Shown here in pieces: positions 31,155-32,839 of a stretch of DNA of 32,839 nt. The DNA is from Patescibacteria group bacterium. GTDB taxonomy: Bacteria; Patescibacteriota; Patescibacteriia; JAHIZJ01. Positions within the stretch are counted from its first letter, which is position 1, and each line of letters opens with the position of its first letter. The stretch is from contig JAQTMH010000005.1 in assembly GCA_028714495.1 (NCBI GenBank), positions 1 to 32,839 of the forward strand, read 5' to 3'. Below the pieces are notes generated by a model, which worked only from the letters and a program-made list of their open reading frames with translations, searched no databases and was not told where the DNA came from. A program made the translations under genes and the position numbers.

Positions 31155-32216
31155 ATGTTTAACAAAACCATAACGATTATCGTTGCAACCGCCTTAGGAG
31201 TTTTAATGTTGACTGGCTTATCGTGCGGTTCAAAAAAATCTACCAATGACGGGGGAGTATATAAAACTGTTGATGGGGGACAGACCTGGCAACAGAAAGG
31301 CTTTGTCGAAGTAGTAAAAAAGAAAACGATCACCATTAATAATGTCGATACCCGCCAATTAATATTTGACCCAAACGAAGCTCAGATTATTTATTTAGCG
31401 ACCAATGATCGAGGTTTGTATAAAACCGTAAATAGCGGTGACGAATGGAAGAAAACAGGACTTGATTCCGGTCAAATAACCAGCGTGGCAATAGACCCAA
31501 AAGACACAAAAGTTATCTACGCGACCAGCGGACGATATCTGTATAAAAGCCAAGACAGCGGTGACCACTGGGATACTGTCTATCGGGAAACCCGCGCCGA
31601 AGGCAAGCTTTATAATGTTTTGGTTGATACTTTTGATTCGAATAGAATCTACCTAAGCAATGACACCGGCGGATTATTCAAAAGCTTTGATCAGGGACAA
31701 AATTGGCAACAAATATATTGGTTTAAAAAACCAATTAAGTTTATAAAAATAAATCCAGTTGACACGCGACGTATTTTCGTGTCGGTTGACGCAACCGGAC
31801 TGTTTTTTAGCGAAGACGGCGGAAATACCTGGCTGTCATTGGAAGAAGGATTAAAAAACTTCAAAGGGGCTGGGAAAAATGTCCATAGTTTATGTTTTGA
31901 TCCGGTGTCAACAGAAATTTTATATGTCGGGACAAACTACGGCTTGCTAAAGAGTACTGATGAAGGAAAAACCTGGGAAGCGATAAAAACCTTGATAAAT
32001 TTCGGCAGCCAGCCAATCACTTTGGTTTCAATAAATCCGCAGAATTCCAAGATTATCTACCACGCGACCAAAACGGCAATCTATCGCTCTTCGGATGGCG
32101 GTTTTACCTGGGCGTCACTCACCCCGCTGCCAACCAAAAGAAATATTACCCAATTATTGATTAACCCCGAGCAACCAGAAATCATGTTTGCCGGAGTAAT
32201 CTATGTGAAAAGCTGA
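31155..32216 (+). CDS. Secreted or lipid-anchored Asp-box (BNR/sortilin-like) propeller protein
   Basis: This 353-residue protein has a signal-type N-terminus (KTITIIVATALGVLMLTGLSCGS). The Cys could be a lipid anchor, but the GLSC sequence is a poor lipobox. At least seven Asp-box motifs of the S/T-x-D-x-G-x-T-W type follow: TVDGGQTW, TVNSGDEW, SQDSGDHW, SFDQGQNW, SEDGGNTW, STDEGKTW and SSDGGFTW. They are spaced about 45 residues apart, which indicates a beta-propeller of the sortilin/photosystem-assembly kind. It sits between holB and frr, 3 bp from each. The family often binds proteins or glycans. No enzyme site is seen. Confidence 0.85.
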   Translation: MFNKTITIIVATALGVLMLTGLSCGSKKSTNDGGVYKTVDGGQTWQQKGFVEVVKKKTITINNVDTRQLIFDPNEAQIIYLATNDRGLYKTVNSGDEWKKTGLDSGQITSVAIDPKDTKVIYATSGRYLYKSQDSGDHWDTVYRETRAEGKLYNVLVDTFDSNRIYLSNDTGGLFKSFDQGQNWQQIYWFKKPIKFIKINPVDTRRIFVSVDATGLFFSEDGGNTWLSLEEGLKNFKGAGKNVHSLCFDPVSTEILYVGTNYGLLKSTDEGKTWEAIKTLINFGSQPITLVSINPQNSKIIYHATKTAIYRSSDGGFTWASLTPLPTKRNITQLLINPEQPEIMFAGVIYVKS

Positions 32217-32218
32217 TT

Positions 32219-32764
32219 ATGCCAAACAATCTAAACGAACAATTGAAAAAAGTGGTAGAGTTTTTTTCAAATGATCTGAAAGCTCTCAGAGTCGGACGCG
32301 CTAATCCGGCCTTGGTCGAGAATATAATAGTAAAATATTACGGTACGAAAACGCCGTTGATACAATTAGCCAGCATAACCGTGGCCGATGCCCATACTTT
32401 AGTCATCCAGCCTTGGGACAAGAACTCGTTTAAAGACGTAGAGCAAGCGCTGAACCAAGCTGATTTGGGTGGCAGTCCGGTGGCAAACGGAGAGATACTC
32501 AGGCTTTCGATACCGCCAATGACTGAGGAAAGGCGCCTTGAATTGGTAAAAATTGTTAAAGAAAAAGCTGAAAAATCAAAGGTATCAATCAGGATGATTC
32601 GTGAAGATGAAATTAAATTGTTAAAAAACAAAAAAGACAACGGTGAAATATCCGAGGACGTGTTTTTTAACAAACAAAAGGAAACCCAGAAGACAATCGA
32701 TGAAACAGTTAAAGAAATCTCCGAACTAGAGCAAGCAAAACAGGAGGAAATAACTAAAATCTAA
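32219..32764 (+). CDS. frr: Ribosome recycling factor
   Basis: RRF splits the post-termination ribosome with EF-G. The protein is 181 aa, near the usual 185. The family blocks DLKALRVGRANPALVENIIVKYYG, PLIQLASITVADAHTLVIQPWD, IRLSIPPMTEERRLELVKIVK-like and SIRMIREDEI are all present. It begins 2 bp after the propeller gene and is followed 2 bp later by a site-2 protease gene, a common neighbourhood with uppS/cdsA/rseP-type genes. Confidence 0.96.
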   Translation: MPNNLNEQLKKVVEFFSNDLKALRVGRANPALVENIIVKYYGTKTPLIQLASITVADAHTLVIQPWDKNSFKDVEQALNQADLGGSPVANGEILRLSIPPMTEERRLELVKIVKEKAEKSKVSIRMIREDEIKLLKNKKDNGEISEDVFFNKQKETQKTIDETVKEISELEQAKQEEITKI

Positions 32765-32766
32765 TT

Positions 32767-32839
32767 ATGCCTGGTCCAATTTTAACATTTATAATATTCA
32801 TCCTGGTTTTGGGTGTTATTGTTATTTTTCATGAAATCG
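32767..32839 (+). CDS. rseP: RIP metalloprotease RseP / site-2 protease (5' end only)
   Basis: Only 24 codons are seen before the window ends. They give a hydrophobic helix (ILTFIIFILVLGVIVIF) ending in HEI, the start of the HExxH zinc site of M50 intramembrane proteases. The position directly after frr fits RseP. The rest of the gene must be checked outside the window. Confidence 0.7.
   Translation, partial: MPGPILTFIIFILVLGVIVIFHEI

Noticed and set aside
1-32839. CRISPR array or toxin-antitoxin pair
   Set aside because: No regularly spaced repeats and no small paired genes of known type were seen on either strand.

Overview
The window looks like a chromosomal segment of an ultra-small bacterium of the Patescibacteria/CPR (Parcubacteria-like) group. 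The support is indirect. Compact gene strings with 1-15 bp gaps or 4-bp ATGA overlaps carry families typical of these genomes: a baseplate-J-like envelope protein behind dnaE, tandem DUF3048 proteins, DUF4012, a PSP1-domain protein, short EF-Ts, and glycosyltransferase clusters beside mreB. TGA acts as an ordinary stop (for example at prfA, rpsB and the first glycosyltransferase), so the UGA-recoded Gracilibacteria/Absconditabacteria are unlikely. No database search was possible, so the taxonomic placement is inference.

Layout. 1-4872 (minus): a small membrane protein, dnaE and a truncated baseplate-J-like protein, read from a promoter that overlaps a divergent promoter. 4992-6980 (plus): an unknown membrane-anchored protein and rodA. 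7069-10364 (plus): a zinc-ribbon protein, ribosomal protein L25 and two DUF3048 paralogues, behind a near-consensus promoter. 10391-12558 (minus): rpmE-prfA-prmC, that is L31, release factor 1 and the methyltransferase that modifies release factors. 12823-16004 (plus): rpsB-tsf-PSP1-TPR, with a structured leader before rpsB. 16005-20136: an accessory region with tRNA-Thr(GGT), tRNA-Tyr(GTA), several broken tRNA pieces and short palindromes around an MMPL transporter/TetR regulator pair. 20137-21063: a solitary, self-contained fabD. 21128-21613 (minus): a VIT1/CCC1-like membrane protein. 21746-30092 (plus): an envelope polysaccharide cluster (three GT2 enzymes, an O-antigen ligase/polymerase-like protein, DUF4012, MreB, one GT4). 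30135-32839 (plus): holB, an Asp-box repeat protein, frr and the start of a site-2 protease.

The genes form a few coherent groups: translation (L25, L31, S2, EF-Ts, RF1, PrmC, RRF, two tRNAs), replication (DnaE, delta prime), cell elongation and wall (RodA, MreB), and surface glycan assembly (the GT/ligase/DUF4012 cluster).

The most unusual part is 16005-20136. Both intact tRNA genes are embedded in inverted repeats that would lengthen their acceptor stems. Copies of tRNA-Tyr are interrupted by short palindromes, twice at exactly the same T-loop position. An imperfect direct repeat of about 87 bp, beginning in the tRNA-Tyr 3' end, brackets the MMPL-TetR pair. This resembles the scar of an element that entered at the T-loop of tRNA-Tyr and lost its integrase. 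Several promoters elsewhere place an extended -10 so close to the ATG that leaderless transcripts are likely.
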